This document shows positions 1-8,532 of a DNA stretch of 22,566 bases, piece by piece. The notes beneath the pieces are model-generated. The model was not told the origin of the DNA. It was given only the letters and a program-made list of their open reading frames with translations, and ran no database searches. Where the stretch lies: positions 1-22,566 of IMG/VR virus record IMGVR_UViG_3300007351_000059; one strand, 5' to 3'. The position numbers and the translations under genes were made by a program. Each line of letters begins with the position of its first letter. Position 1 is the stretch's first letter. The stretch is from a virus.

Positions 1-707
1 GTGGCCGCGCTATTGCCACCGCCGCCGCCACCGCCGCCACCAGGAACGGTACTAACACCACCAGCGCCGCCGCCAGCCGCTCCGCCAGCACCGCCACCGC
101 CAGTAGTCGTAGCCAGCACACGCGAGCCACCACCAGCGCCGCCGATATATTGAACATTAGCAGAACTTACGCCGCCGCCACCGCCGCCGCCGCTACCACC
201 GACAATGCTTCTGGCACCAGCATTTCCGGCGGCGGCGGTAAGGCCAATACCGCCGTTACCACCGGCGCTTGCGTCCATAAGACTTGTTATGCCACTGCCA
301 GACCCACTGATGCTATCGCCAACGATGCCACCGCCGCCACCGGCACCACCAGGCATTTCCCATGCGTCAAACACAGTAGTTCCACCAACACCGCCACTTG
401 CACCATTAGCACTACTTCCACCAGCACCTCCAGTACCTCCGGCACCGATCGTAACTGTTTCCGTTGCACCCAGTGCAGCGGCAGCGAGAATTATTTTTAC
501 ATAGCCACCACCGCCACCACCGGCAGCGCCGCCCCGGTTAGTTGAACTGGCACCGCCATAGCCACCACCGCCGCCGCCACCAGCGCCCCACATGTGCACC
601 TCTACCATTTTAGCATCTGGATGCTTAGTCCAAGTGCCAGAAGCAGTAAAAATATCTACTTTTAACGCACCGCCAGTTGGTGGCGTAGGAAATACATTAA
701 TACTCAT
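1..707 (-). CDS. glycine-rich tail fibre/adhesin protein (3' end missing)
   Basis: Reads from ATG at 707-705 to the left edge with no stop, giving about 235 residues; its C-terminus lies outside the window. Residues 1-40 form a short module ending FTASGTWTKHPDAKMVEVHM, and from about residue 41 (WGAGGGGGGG) the protein becomes long Gly runs (GGGGGG) broken by Ser, Ala, Thr and a few beta-like stretches such as YVKIIL. This 'F-x-A-S-G-T-W...WGAGGGG' pattern is typical of glycine-rich domains in phage tail fibres and host-recognition adhesins. The start overlaps the previous stop (TAATG) and has a GGAGGTGG ribosome binding site at about 713-722. Its place at the distal end of the tail genes fits a tip or fibre protein. 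The exact receptor role is inferred. Plus-strand frames here are mirror images of the GGN codons. Confidence 0.8.
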   Translation of the reverse strand, partial: MSINVFPTPPTGGALKVDIFTASGTWTKHPDAKMVEVHMWGAGGGGGGGYGGASSTNRGGAAGGGGGGYVKIILAAAALGATETVTIGAGGTGGAGGSSANGASGGVGGTTVFDAWEMPGGAGGGGGIVGDSISGSGSGITSLMDASAGGNGGIGLTAAAGNAGARSIVGGSGGGGGGGVSSANVQYIGGAGGGSRVLATTTGGGGAGGAAGGGAGGVSTVPGGGGGGGGGNSAA

Positions 708-1039
708 TATACATCCACCTCCGAACCAAACAGGCTAAAACTAAAATTAGCAGATGAAGCATATACTGTCACAATATCAGTAGTTGCAAGTGTCATACCG
801 ATAGTTACGGCTATACAGGAACTTGCAGCTAAAGCAGTATCATAGAAAAGATAATGCTGATTAGCAATAGCAGCCCCACCAGGTCTAACTGCAATCCTGA
901 ATGTACCTGCTGACGTTCCTCTGTTGCATACAACTAATGTGCTTATTACCGCCGCTTTGCTTGCAGGCACAGTATATATATTTGTATTTGTAGTTGCTGC
1001 TGGTGCACTTTGTCCTAATACTTTCAATGTCTCAGCCAT
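707..1039 (-). CDS. small distal tail protein, beta-rich, 110 aa
   Basis: A complete 110-residue protein starting at ATG 1039. It is rich in Ala, Thr, Val and Ser with alternating hydrophobic residues, for example the segment around YTVPASKAAVISTLVVCN, which suggests an all-beta structural protein. It has no signal peptide, membrane segment or catalytic motif. Proteins of this look often sit beside tail fibres in phages and are structural. Its start lies 4 nt after the preceding 56-aa gene and its stop overlaps the fibre start by one base, so the genes are probably translationally coupled. I cannot assign a specific function. Confidence 0.7.
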   Translation of the reverse strand: MAETLKVLGQSAPAATTNTNIYTVPASKAAVISTLVVCNRGTSAGTFRIAVRPGGAAIANQHYLFYDTALAASSCIAVTIGMTLATTDIVTVYASSANFSFSLFGSEVDV

Positions 1040-1043
1040 ATTG

Positions 1044-1214
1044 TCACGCTCCCATCAATAGAAAACTTTTTGCGTATTTATGCGCATTATCTGCCTTGTG
1101 CGTCGCATAATCAGAGTCAAGCTCCTCTGTTTTGGTCTCATTGTTATTCAATTTTGCAGCCGTGATGGTATCACCGGTAGCATATGTCGTGGGGATGTAA
1201 TCTCCTATCGCCAT
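1044..1214 (-). CDS. small tail-associated protein, 56 aa
   Basis: ATG at 1214-1212 follows a strong AGGAGGA site and the frame ends at TGA 1046-1044. The 56-residue product begins MAIGDYIPTTYATGDTITAA and then has a polar stretch (KLNNNETKTEELDSDYATHK) that looks like a short coiled coil. The 'T-A-x-K-L-N-N-x-E' and 'D-Y-A-T-H-K-A-D-N-A-H' patterns resemble N-terminal pieces of phage tail fibre and appendage proteins. Spacing to both neighbours is a few bases, so it belongs to the tail operon. A plausible role is a small trimerising tail part, but that is inference. Confidence 0.65.
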   Translation of the reverse strand: MAIGDYIPTTYATGDTITAAKLNNNETKTEELDSDYATHKADNAHKYAKSFLLMGA

Positions 1215-1229
1215 ATTAAGTCCTCCTCT

Positions 1230-1712
1230 CTAATTAAAGCTAATATCCCAGCTGTATGTAATAGCTACTGACGCAGTTTTTGCTATGCCGCTATGGACCA
1301 CCCTTGCAAAAAGTGTTCCGGAATTTGCTACTCCTGATGCATCATCTCCAAAAAGCCCGGCCTCTGTCAATGTGCTACCGTTGCCGGTGCTTGAGTCAAG
1401 GTAATACTGAATGTTTAAATTATTTGAGGTCTTTGTGCTATTGGTAAAAACATCCCTGTGAACCTCAGTACCAAGCTGGGTATCTGTGGCCGCAGCTGCC
1501 GTTGTCCCGGTGCCTATTGCAAAATAATTTAACCCGGTTACCCCTGCAGTTATGGCAAGCAAATCTCGGATCAGATTTTTCCCCGCCGTGGTAACAAGGT
1601 TATGATCTTCAATTACATTTAACAGCTTTTTAGTTTTAGAATCAAAAACCCCGATTCGCACATTTACAATCGGGGTCAGTAATTCAAGTTTCTTTTTTTC
1701 AAAATATATCAT
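1230..1712 (-). CDS. distal tail structural protein, 160 aa
   Basis: Starts at ATG 1712, overlapping the previous stop in an ATGA junction, and ends at 1230. The N-terminal 45 residues look globular, and from about residue 63 there is the segment YFAIGTGTTAAAATDTQLGT followed by a Thr/Asn-rich beta region. This 'xFAIGTGTTxxxxTDTxLGTEV' pattern recurs in small phage tail and baseplate-associated proteins of unknown detailed role. There are no membrane spans or enzymatic motifs. It lies between the large hub-like protein and the fibre-end genes, so it is most likely a distal tail or fibre-attachment component. Confidence 0.65.
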   Translation of the reverse strand: MIYFEKKKLELLTPIVNVRIGVFDSKTKKLLNVIEDHNLVTTAGKNLIRDLLAITAGVTGLNYFAIGTGTTAAAATDTQLGTEVHRDVFTNSTKTSNNLNIQYYLDSSTGNGSTLTEAGLFGDDASGVANSGTLFARVVHSGIAKTASVAITYSWDISFN

Positions 1713-3133
1713 ACTCCCACCTCGCTGAAACCGACCAGGGCATACCCAACTCTTGATTCTGGAGATGCACTGGTTACGATTAAAGTATCGCTTGCGGTAA
1801 CCGTGTCAATGAACTGAGTAATCCGGATTAAAACCTCATTTTCCCGAATAACATATTGTTTGCCGGCTGCCACCATCTTTTTAAAGAAATTTACCCAGCC
1901 TCCGATATTTTCTCCTGACAACGCTCTTATACTGTACCTTAAACCGACCTTTGCAAAATCATTTATTTTAACCGATTGAATAAGATAGGTGCCATTAAGT
2001 CCGTGAGCTGACACATCGATTTTTACCAGTTGACCTGCCTTAAATCCGCTTGCATCAGTAATAATGTCTACATGCTGCAGTATGGTTCCATAACGGCGTA
2101 AAAGAGCTTGTGACTTTTCTTTTGCAGTATTCTGAGACTCAATGGACGAATCTTCTTCAATATTCTCATATATGCCGTTGCCGCCTTCTACAGTTTTACG
2201 GTCTGTTATGGCATCTTCACGGTCAGTTCTTACAATAATAGGGTAAAAGCCCTGATATGTCACGTTTAACGTATCCGAGGATGTCAGTTTTGTACCGCTA
2301 TCATCCTGGGTTATTTCTTTCTGGTTTTTTGACCAATAAAAATCTTTTCCCGATTCAACTCCGCGAATGCCTATTGTTTTAGCAACCCCATTTACATCAA
2401 CTGCAGATGGCACGACTGACACTGGGAATTTTAACACCCAGGTCTGATTCTCGCCGTCGCCTTTAAAAGATTCTGTCCTGGATGACGTTATATCGTACCC
2501 GGCCCTAAGGTATTGCCTGTTTCTGTACTGCTCCCGCGACTTGGTTACTGCTATTGAAATAAAATTATCATTAGCATCAGATATCTCTGCCGGTGCTGTG
2601 TTTGATTCCCTGGCAAAAAAATGAAGGTCTTTGTTGTAATCGATATACCAGTCGTATCCGGTTAAATCGGAAAGATCATTAAATGCCTCGGTTACCGTGT
2701 TATATACGAATACTGCCTTTGATATAGTGGGTCCTGTTTCGACATTCGTATATGTAATGCTCTCTCCGGACAAATAATTATCGACAATGTCATGTACAAT
2801 GGCTTGCAGCGTCTGGTTCTCATATGCAGCCGGAACAGTATACCTGTCGCATATCTGATTGTAGTCAACACAGTCTATGTTGTAATAAAGAGCGTCATTG
2901 TTTTTTGTGAGCTTCTGCTCCACAATATTGTCGATCGTACCGGCAAATACTTTTGTGCCATCCGAAGTTATTACTACAACCTGACCTACCGAGGGCCTGT
3001 AATTTGCTGATTCATCAACCATATCAAAGCTGCAAGAGTTGCGTGCATTGAGCGTGTCGTCTATTTCCAGCGTTTCTTTTTTTACAAGGGAAGTCTTATC
3101 GACTCCCCCTATCGTAACTACTATCGTTGCCAT
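1709..3133 (-). CDS. minor tail / baseplate hub-like protein, 474 aa
   Basis: A 474-residue protein immediately downstream of the tape measure gene; the start ATG at 3133 shares a base with the tape-measure stop (TAATG). Its N-terminal domain (about residues 1-75, MATIVVTIGGVDKTSLVKKE onward) looks like the beta-sandwich that begins many hub or gpD/XkdQ-like tail proteins, with 'VGQVVVITSDGTKVFAGTID' at about residues 49-68. The middle holds more beta-rich sequence (YDWYIDYNKDLHFF at about 160-173), and the C-terminus is a separate short beta domain. Position and length favour the tail-tip hub that joins the tube to the fibres. It may be a Dit/Tal equivalent; I see no peptidase or lysozyme motif. 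Confidence 0.7.
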   Translation of the reverse strand: MATIVVTIGGVDKTSLVKKETLEIDDTLNARNSCSFDMVDESANYRPSVGQVVVITSDGTKVFAGTIDNIVEQKLTKNNDALYYNIDCVDYNQICDRYTVPAAYENQTLQAIVHDIVDNYLSGESITYTNVETGPTISKAVFVYNTVTEAFNDLSDLTGYDWYIDYNKDLHFFARESNTAPAEISDANDNFISIAVTKSREQYRNRQYLRAGYDITSSRTESFKGDGENQTWVLKFPVSVVPSAVDVNGVAKTIGIRGVESGKDFYWSKNQKEITQDDSGTKLTSSDTLNVTYQGFYPIIVRTDREDAITDRKTVEGGNGIYENIEEDSSIESQNTAKEKSQALLRRYGTILQHVDIITDASGFKAGQLVKIDVSAHGLNGTYLIQSVKINDFAKVGLRYSIRALSGENIGGWVNFFKKMVAAGKQYVIRENEVLIRITQFIDTVTASDTLIVTSASPESRVGYALVGFSEVGV

Positions 3134-6100
3134 TATGCCACCACTCCTGCCATCCTGAGTTTTCTTACAAGCTTGTCTCCTATCTCGTTAATGTCCATAT
3201 CCTTTGATATGGTGTTCCCGGTAATAGTTATATTGACGGTGCCAAATTTCCCACGGTTTTTGTCTGCTGGGATGACCGCCTCGCCTTTATGCAGGTATGC
3301 CAGTCCGTCTTTCGGCACGTACGGGGTTCCCTTTGCATACTGCAGCACGTTCCATTTCCCTGTTGACGAATCAAACTGTGCGTTTATTCCATAGTCACTT
3401 CGCAGTATACTTCCCAAGGCTTGATTTTGCTGCTCCAGGCTTTTCTTTGCATCAGCTGTCACAGTGTGCCAAGCCTGGCTGTTTTGAGCCATTTTATCAA
3501 GTATCTCATTTGCGGTTTTATTACTGGTTGAAACAATTCCCGTTGCACCTTTTGATGCAGTGCCACTCGATGCGGCACCATGCGATATGGTACTGCTTGA
3601 TGGAGCGCTGCCCGTTATCGCCTTGCCTGCATTGCTTATCAGTTCCGCTACCTGGTCAGCCCATGACTTAAAACCTTCAAAGAAGCGCTCGCCCAACGTC
3701 TTGCCACTGTCCTCATACTCGTTACCATAGGTTTTAAGCAACTCCGCGATTTCTTCCTGGTTTTTCCCCATGATGAGCTTTTCTGCCTCGGCATTTAGTG
3801 CGGCTGCGCTCAACTTATCCTCGTAAAACTGATCAAGATTCTTTTTGCGCTTTTCAAGGTTTTCTTTCTCGTTCTCATACTGCGTATTAAGATTTTCTTC
3901 CTGAGCCTTCAAGTCAGCATCTAATTGTGCCTTTTTGTCCTCAGCAGCAGCCCTGATAGCCTCTATCTGCTTTTGTAAAGCTTCCTTTTGGGTCTCAATT
4001 TCTTCCCTGTGCAGTCTTTCATTTCTGGACTGGATTGCATCATTCAAATCAGCCTGGATATTTTCTCTTTCCTTTGCGTCAGTCTCAGCGGCAAGCTTGG
4101 CTTCCAAAGAAGCTATTTTGTCAAGCTCCTCTTTTTCCTGCTTTGCCCTCTCCTCAGCTTCCAGTTGAGCGTCAAGGGCATCTATCTGCGCCTGAATTGC
4201 ATCGGTTTTTGATTTTGTTTCGGCATCGAGAGCGGCAACCGCCTTTTCATAGACTTCATTAATGGCCTTTAATTGAGTTTTCTTCCATTTTTCGAGATTG
4301 TTAGTCTCTGCCTGCAAAGCGCTTTCGTCAAGCTTTCTCTGTGCATCATACCTGCGCCGCAAAGCTGCAAGAACGGCATTGTTGAGGCTATTGATATTCG
4401 ATATCATTTCCCGTTTTGCTTTTTCGGCGGCTTCCTTTGCTTTTTGCGCGGCTTCTTCCGCACCAAGCTTTATGCCGTCTGCATAAGCATTGCCTGCATC
4501 CTCCCCCGCTTGCCTCATATCCGGTTCAACTGTTTTGGCAGAAGCAGGAACGGATTTAAACATGTTTTTAACTTTATCAACGGCCTCTTTTATGGTATTG
4601 CCCATGCCTTTGCCTAACTCCGAAGCAGCTTTTGTCATAGTACTCCAGGCCTCTTTTGTTTCTTCGGCGTTTGCTTTTAAGCCATCCTTTGCCTTGGCAA
4701 GATTTTGTTCGGCATCACTAACCATATTTTTTAAGCTGTCGCGGAAAGAATCTATACCATCTTGTGCAGTCTTAAAAGCACTTCCTATATATGGTATTTT
4801 GGACAAAAGCCCCATCAATCCGCTTAAAAAGCTGGCAATCCCGCCTACCACGAAATTTAGCGCTTTTGTAAGTCCAAGCACCATGCCGTTTAGGGAAACA
4901 TTGATTGCCGCAATTCCGGTATTAAATGCATTTTTTATTAACGTCCACATGCTCTGGAAAAATGGAACTGCTTTATCCCAGTTCTTGATAAGCAAATAAG
5001 CTCCTGCTGCAAGGGCAGCCACTGCTGCAATAATACCAACAAGGGTGAGGCTGGTTACTCCTATTGTCGCCGCAAGTTTGCCAAACATGCCAATAGCGCC
5101 TCCTATTCCTCCAACAACGGATTTTAACCCTCCTACGAGTGCTCCGATGCCATTTGTAACTCCACCGATTATAGTTGTTGCCGGACCAACTGCTATAAGA
5201 AGTCCCGCTACTATGCCTATAGTCGCCTGTATGTTTGGATTAAGTCCCTTAAACCAATTAATCAATTCTGTTATATGCCCAGCAAACGATTTGATTGTCG
5301 GCACGACTTTGCTTTCAATAAACGGGACAAGCGTATCTGTAATCAGCGGTATAAAGGCGTTTCCAATTTCTGCGCTAGTGACCTTGAACTGCAATTTAAG
5401 CCTGTCCATATGATCGGTGTATTTTCTTGCGGCGTCTATCCCTTCTTTGCTCATTATAAGGCCCAGTCTATTCGCGTCGTCTATTAATTGGTTTATTGCG
5501 TCACCCCCGGCATTAAGCAGCGGGGCAAGTTCTGACCAGGACCTCCCAAATAGTGCAGATGCCAAAATGTTCCGGTCGCTCTCATTTCTCATCTCGCCCA
5601 GCTTGTTTATCACTTCCATATAAACATCATTTATTGGCCTTGTTTTGCCAGCAGAATCTTCCATGCTGATACCCAATGCGTTTAAAGCCTGAGCAGTATC
5701 GCCGGTGCCTTTCACCGCTTCTTTGAGTTTGTTTGTAAACTGCGTAATGCTTGACTGGACGCTTTCAAACGGGACATCTAATTGATTCGTCACGTATTGT
5801 AATTCCTGAATAGATTTGGTGGAAAACCCTGTTTTTTCAGCCATCAAACCTATCTCGTCGGCATATTTCCCCGCTTCGTTCGCAAGTTTAAGTATTCCCG
5901 CTCCGGCTGCTATGGCAGGGGCAGTAATATACATTGACATGGTTTTTCCGGCAGAAATCATTTTATCGCCGGCTGATTTAAGCTTGTTTGAGATATCGTT
6001 AAGGTGATTCTTAAAGTTCGTAAAAGGTTTCGAAGCCTTTTCAATTTCCTGGTTAAGCTTGGCCTGCTGGGTTTCCAAATCAAGCAGCCTGTTCTTATAG

Positions 6101-6378
6101 GTTAAGGCCGCTTTTGAGCCTTCGCCCTGTTTTTCCGTAACATCGGCCAGTTTTTTCTTAGTAATTTCTATTTCGGAGGCAAGGATGCTTGCGGCCTGTT
6201 TCTGTGTTTTTAATTGCTGTTCAAGGTATTTCGCACTATCTGCAGCAACCTTGTTTTGCGTTTTCCATAGTTTTAATTCTTTCGTTATCTCCTTGGTTGC
6301 CTCTTTTGCGATTTGTATCCCCTTTTGGTACGACGTGGCATCAAGAATGAGTTTTGATACCATTGATTTTTTAGTCAT
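3133..6378 (-). CDS. tail tape measure protein, 1081 aa
   Basis: By far the longest gene in the window, which is usual for the tape measure that sets tail length and is released into the cell with the DNA. Residues 20-120 are Lys/Glu-rich coiled coil. Residues about 140-375 resemble the phage tail tape measure core, including a FGRSWSEL-type segment near 278. Residues about 384-464 and 484-530 are strongly hydrophobic and Gly/Ala-rich, probable membrane-active helices. Residues about 640-850 form a second long charged coiled coil. The C-terminus has the usual AYLHKGEAVIPADK motif. The start at ATG 6378 follows a weak GGTGG site. It directly follows the gp10-like gene and G/GT chaperone, in the canonical order. 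Confidence 0.95.
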   Translation of the reverse strand: MTKKSMVSKLILDATSYQKGIQIAKEATKEITKELKLWKTQNKVAADSAKYLEQQLKTQKQAASILASEIEITKKKLADVTEKQGEGSKAALTYKNRLLDLETQQAKLNQEIEKASKPFTNFKNHLNDISNKLKSAGDKMISAGKTMSMYITAPAIAAGAGILKLANEAGKYADEIGLMAEKTGFSTKSIQELQYVTNQLDVPFESVQSSITQFTNKLKEAVKGTGDTAQALNALGISMEDSAGKTRPINDVYMEVINKLGEMRNESDRNILASALFGRSWSELAPLLNAGGDAINQLIDDANRLGLIMSKEGIDAARKYTDHMDRLKLQFKVTSAEIGNAFIPLITDTLVPFIESKVVPTIKSFAGHITELINWFKGLNPNIQATIGIVAGLLIAVGPATTIIGGVTNGIGALVGGLKSVVGGIGGAIGMFGKLAATIGVTSLTLVGIIAAVAALAAGAYLLIKNWDKAVPFFQSMWTLIKNAFNTGIAAINVSLNGMVLGLTKALNFVVGGIASFLSGLMGLLSKIPYIGSAFKTAQDGIDSFRDSLKNMVSDAEQNLAKAKDGLKANAEETKEAWSTMTKAASELGKGMGNTIKEAVDKVKNMFKSVPASAKTVEPDMRQAGEDAGNAYADGIKLGAEEAAQKAKEAAEKAKREMISNINSLNNAVLAALRRRYDAQRKLDESALQAETNNLEKWKKTQLKAINEVYEKAVAALDAETKSKTDAIQAQIDALDAQLEAEERAKQEKEELDKIASLEAKLAAETDAKERENIQADLNDAIQSRNERLHREEIETQKEALQKQIEAIRAAAEDKKAQLDADLKAQEENLNTQYENEKENLEKRKKNLDQFYEDKLSAAALNAEAEKLIMGKNQEEIAELLKTYGNEYEDSGKTLGERFFEGFKSWADQVAELISNAGKAITGSAPSSSTISHGAASSGTASKGATGIVSTSNKTANEILDKMAQNSQAWHTVTADAKKSLEQQNQALGSILRSDYGINAQFDSSTGKWNVLQYAKGTPYVPKDGLAYLHKGEAVIPADKNRGKFGTVNITITGNTISKDMDINEIGDKLVRKLRMAGVVA

Positions 6379-6393
6379 TTATACCACCGCCAT

Positions 6394-6801
6394 CTATTTT
6401 TTATTGAAAGACTGCTCTATGCCGTCCTGAATTATCTGTTCAATGATTCTGTACGCCTCATCCTGACTTTCGTCAAATGCAGGACGCATCCAAGGTTTTG
6501 CAGGCTGTTTCGAAGTTCCATATTCTGTAAATTTTCCATAAAATACCTTTGAAATATCGCCTTTTCCGGGACCAATTACCTGAGTATATATTCCGTTTTT
6601 TAATTTGCGCACGCTGCCGATTTTAATATTTACTTTTAATAGGCCTGTTCTTACCGGCGCGCGTCTTTCCATAGCTGCCTTAACCGGCTTAGCGCCTTCA
6701 TTGAGAGAGTTTTTAAATATTTTTTCTCCTTCTTCACCCATACTATCAAGAGTATCTATCATCTCTTGAAATCCCAATAAATCAAGCTCAATATCTGCCA
6801 T
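6394..6801 (-). CDS. HK97 gp10-like head-tail/tail completion protein, 135 aa
   Basis: I choose ATG 6801-6799 (MADIELDLLGFQEMIDTLDS) over an upstream TTG at 6816, because a GGTGG site lies just before this ATG and the family usually starts this way. The product has the family hallmarks: a helical N-terminus, AAMERRAPVRTGLLK at about residues 47-61, and YGTSKQPAKPWMRPAFDES near residues 93-111 (the 'P-x-R-T-G-x-L' and 'P-W-M-R-P-A' signatures of HK97 gp10). It acts in late tail assembly. It sits between the G/GT chaperones and the tape measure gene. Confidence 0.88.
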   Translation of the reverse strand: MADIELDLLGFQEMIDTLDSMGEEGEKIFKNSLNEGAKPVKAAMERRAPVRTGLLKVNIKIGSVRKLKNGIYTQVIGPGKGDISKVFYGKFTEYGTSKQPAKPWMRPAFDESQDEAYRIIEQIIQDGIEQSFNKK

Positions 6802-6831
6802 ATTCCACCATCCCAAAACAAAGAAGGGAGG

Positions 6832-7385
6832 TCATCCTCCCATCATTTGCCGTTTTTCGTATTCCCATTCCGCATCCTCTTGCCTTAAGATTGCATAAGC
6901 TCGCCATTCCGTCAATTCTTCGGATGATATCCTGTCCAGCAGTTCATCTATTGTCATACCCAGTTCAAGAGCTAAGCTGAAATAGAATCGTCGTTCTGGA
7001 CAGGACTGGAGTTTTTTGCCGCTTCAGCCAGGGAGTTTACTCCTAAACCGTTCAGGTTCATTGATTCTTCGTATATTTTCTGAATCGCTTCCGCATCAAG
7101 GTCGCCTATGGCTGATAAATCCTCCGGTAAATCGGTAAACAGTCTGTTTCCATGCTCATCGCAAAGACTTAATGCTACAACAAGACTCATGTTTTCAAAT
7201 ATTGTCTCGTATTTGACGCCAATATTATCATCCTCAACTCTGACCGATGCCTGAAGGAATTTAGCTCTGTCCTTACCCGTCCACCTGCGTATGTATGCGC
7301 TGCCCTGCAATTCCGGGATGTCAATTTCTTTTATCCCAAAATTTCTTACGTTAAGGATCTCTTCACGTGTCAAAAGTTTTTTCAT
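6832..7385 (-). CDS. tail assembly chaperone G-T fusion made by -1 frameshift, 184 aa
   Basis: Produced if ribosomes slip back one base at A-AAA-AAC (minus strand, 7017-7011) near the end of the chaperone gene. The first 125 codons are the short chaperone; reading then continues in the -1 frame from 7011 through CPERRFYFSLALELGMTIDE and SSEELTEWRAYAILRQEDAE to TGA at 6834-6832, 59 more codons with no stop. The extension has the typical 'S-S-E-E-L-T-E-W' look of the downstream half in HK97/lambda-like phages. G and GT coat the tape measure and recruit tube subunits. The frameshift is read directly from sequence; its use is inferred from the conserved position. Confidence 0.85.
6972..7385 (-). 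CDS. tail assembly chaperone G-like protein, 137 aa
   Basis: The unshifted product, from ATG 7385 to TAG 6974-6972. It starts MKKLLTREEILNVRNFGIKE and contains IPELQGSAYIRRWTGKDRAK at about residues 23-42, typical of lambda gpG-like chaperones in Firmicute phages. It is acidic and helical with no membrane span. The position between tail tube and tape measure genes is diagnostic. Its last codons contain the slippery heptamer used to make the longer GT form. In related phages the short form is in large excess and neither form is found in virions. Confidence 0.9.
   Translation of the reverse strand: MKKLLTREEILNVRNFGIKEIDIPELQGSAYIRRWTGKDRAKFLQASVRVEDDNIGVKYETIFENMSLVVALSLCDEHGNRLFTDLPEDLSAIGDLDAEAIQKIYEESMNLNGLGVNSLAEAAKNSSPVQNDDSISA
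7011..7017 (-). promoter_or_regulatory. programmed -1 ribosomal frameshift site (A-AAA-AAC)
   Basis: On the minus strand the codons GCA AAA AAC contain the canonical slippery heptamer, in the correct phase for the chaperone frame. The -1 frame is open from here to 6832. A pairing element downstream is not obvious by eye. Confidence 0.85.
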
Positions 7386-7400
7386 CCTGTACCCCCTCCA

Positions 7401-7811
7401 TTAGAACGTAATCCTTGTAACGTTTCCGGTAATCTGGAAGCTGGCCGAGAACGTAACCGCTCCACCCATACCGCTTTTTACGCCGTAGCTCGTGCAATAG
7501 CATTCGCCTGTGTATTTGACTTTACCGGACGTTCCGCCTTCAGGCCCATATTCAAATGTGGAAGTGTTGGCGTTGCCAAGGATTCCACCCAGAATTGCGT
7601 CCACTGCCGGGTCAAAGTTTCCAGATATGCTAATCGTTGCACTTTTAAGCCCTGCGACGAATGTTTTGCTGGTGGCCCCGAAAGTAGTTGTTTCGGTAGT
7701 ATCAACCGGTTGTGGGAAATCTACGTCGTTACAATATGCCGATATGTCCTGTAAGGCGCCGCTGCTGTTATCAATTTTAAAAACCGTGTTTTTTCCATGT
7801 GTAAAAGGCAT
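7401..7811 (-). CDS. tail tube protein (paralogue 2), 136 aa
   Basis: Starts at ATG 7811 after an AGAAGGGAG site. It shares the HGKNT start motif and an ETTTFGATSKTFVAGLKSAT segment (about residues 40-59) with the neighbouring 234-aa gene, followed by the ISGNFDP-type strand found in siphovirus tube subunits. Its length suits a single-domain tube subunit. It lies directly before the chaperone genes, where the major tail protein gene normally sits. Whether this or the longer paralogue builds the main tube cannot be told from sequence. Confidence 0.8.
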   Translation of the reverse strand: MPFTHGKNTVFKIDNSSGALQDISAYCNDVDFPQPVDTTETTTFGATSKTFVAGLKSATISISGNFDPAVDAILGGILGNANTSTFEYGPEGGTSGKVKYTGECYCTSYGVKSGMGGAVTFSASFQITGNVTRITF

Positions 7812-7827
7812 TTATTCCATCTCCCTT

Positions 7828-8532
7828 CTATGCTCTATAAAATCCTATGTTGAACGTAAACGGACCACCTGTAATGGTCCAGTTTGCCCTAACATACCTG
7901 TTGACTGTGCCAGAAAAAGCAATGCGTTCCGCCTTGTTTGGTGCAGTAATATTCGTAAATGTTGCCAAAGTTGTCCATATGGAGCCGTCCGTGGAATGCC
8001 CAATAGTACAGGCCAATGTTCCGGTTGCAGATGTACATTCAATATATGCCGAGCCTCCGTTGGAGCTTGCGGCCCCATTGTCAACTGACGAACCTTGCCC
8101 TGATGCGGATTCCGAAGCCAGTGCATGTAATGATAAGATGCGTTCAATGCCTGTATTGGATTGCGCGGTAACTGCACTGCGGCAAGCCCCGCTGATAGAG
8201 CCTTTCGTATTATATGCCGCATTGATGGCTGACATCCCATATCCGGAATTGCCGACGGCATCACCTTGCGAATACCATACCCATATCTGGCCGGATGCGC
8301 CCAGTGCTACACTTAGAATTTCATCTACCGCATTTGCCGCCCCATCATAAAAGCCTTCGCCCTGTATGCTTCCCGCTTTGATTGCAGATGTGATGTATGT
8401 TTTGGCAGTCGCCGAAAAAGTCGTCGTTTCTACAGTATCAACGTTGCCACTCTGATCTATGCTGTCCAGATATCCTGTCAAATCGTACCCATTAGCATAG
8501 ACTTTTGTATTTTTACCATGTCCAAATGCCAT
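7828..8532 (-). CDS. tail tube protein (paralogue 1) with C-terminal extra domain, 234 aa
   Basis: ATG 8532 overlaps the preceding TAA (TAATG) and has AAAGGAGG nine bases upstream. Residues 1-90 match the neighbouring tube gene in layout (HGKNT near the start, VETTTFSATAKTYITSAIKA at about 34-53, EGFYDGA afterwards). Residues about 155-234 form an added beta-rich domain with STDGSIWTTLATFTNITAPN and RYVRANWTITGGPFTFNIGF, a pattern common in phage surface-exposed Ig-like or decoration domains. So this may be a tube protein with an external decorating domain. Confidence 0.8.
   Translation of the reverse strand: MAFGHGKNTKVYANGYDLTGYLDSIDQSGNVDTVETTTFSATAKTYITSAIKAGSIQGEGFYDGAANAVDEILSVALGASGQIWVWYSQGDAVGNSGYGMSAINAAYNTKGSISGACRSAVTAQSNTGIERILSLHALASESASGQGSSVDNGAASSNGGSAYIECTSATGTLACTIGHSTDGSIWTTLATFTNITAPNKAERIAFSGTVNRYVRANWTITGGPFTFNIGFYRA

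Noticed and set aside
150-545. Plus-strand frames rich in Pro, Ala and Thr
   Set aside because: They mirror the GGN glycine codons of the minus-strand fibre gene; no ribosome site, no family signal, and they oppose all other genes.
3935-5623. Many plus-strand open frames of 60-170 codons
   Set aside because: Antisense shadows of the tape measure gene, with Ser/Phe/Leu-rich products typical of reverse-complemented coiled coil.
7845-8264. 139-codon minus frame inside the long tail-tube gene
   Set aside because: Offset frame of a well-supported gene; His/Pro/Leu-rich with no ribosome site.
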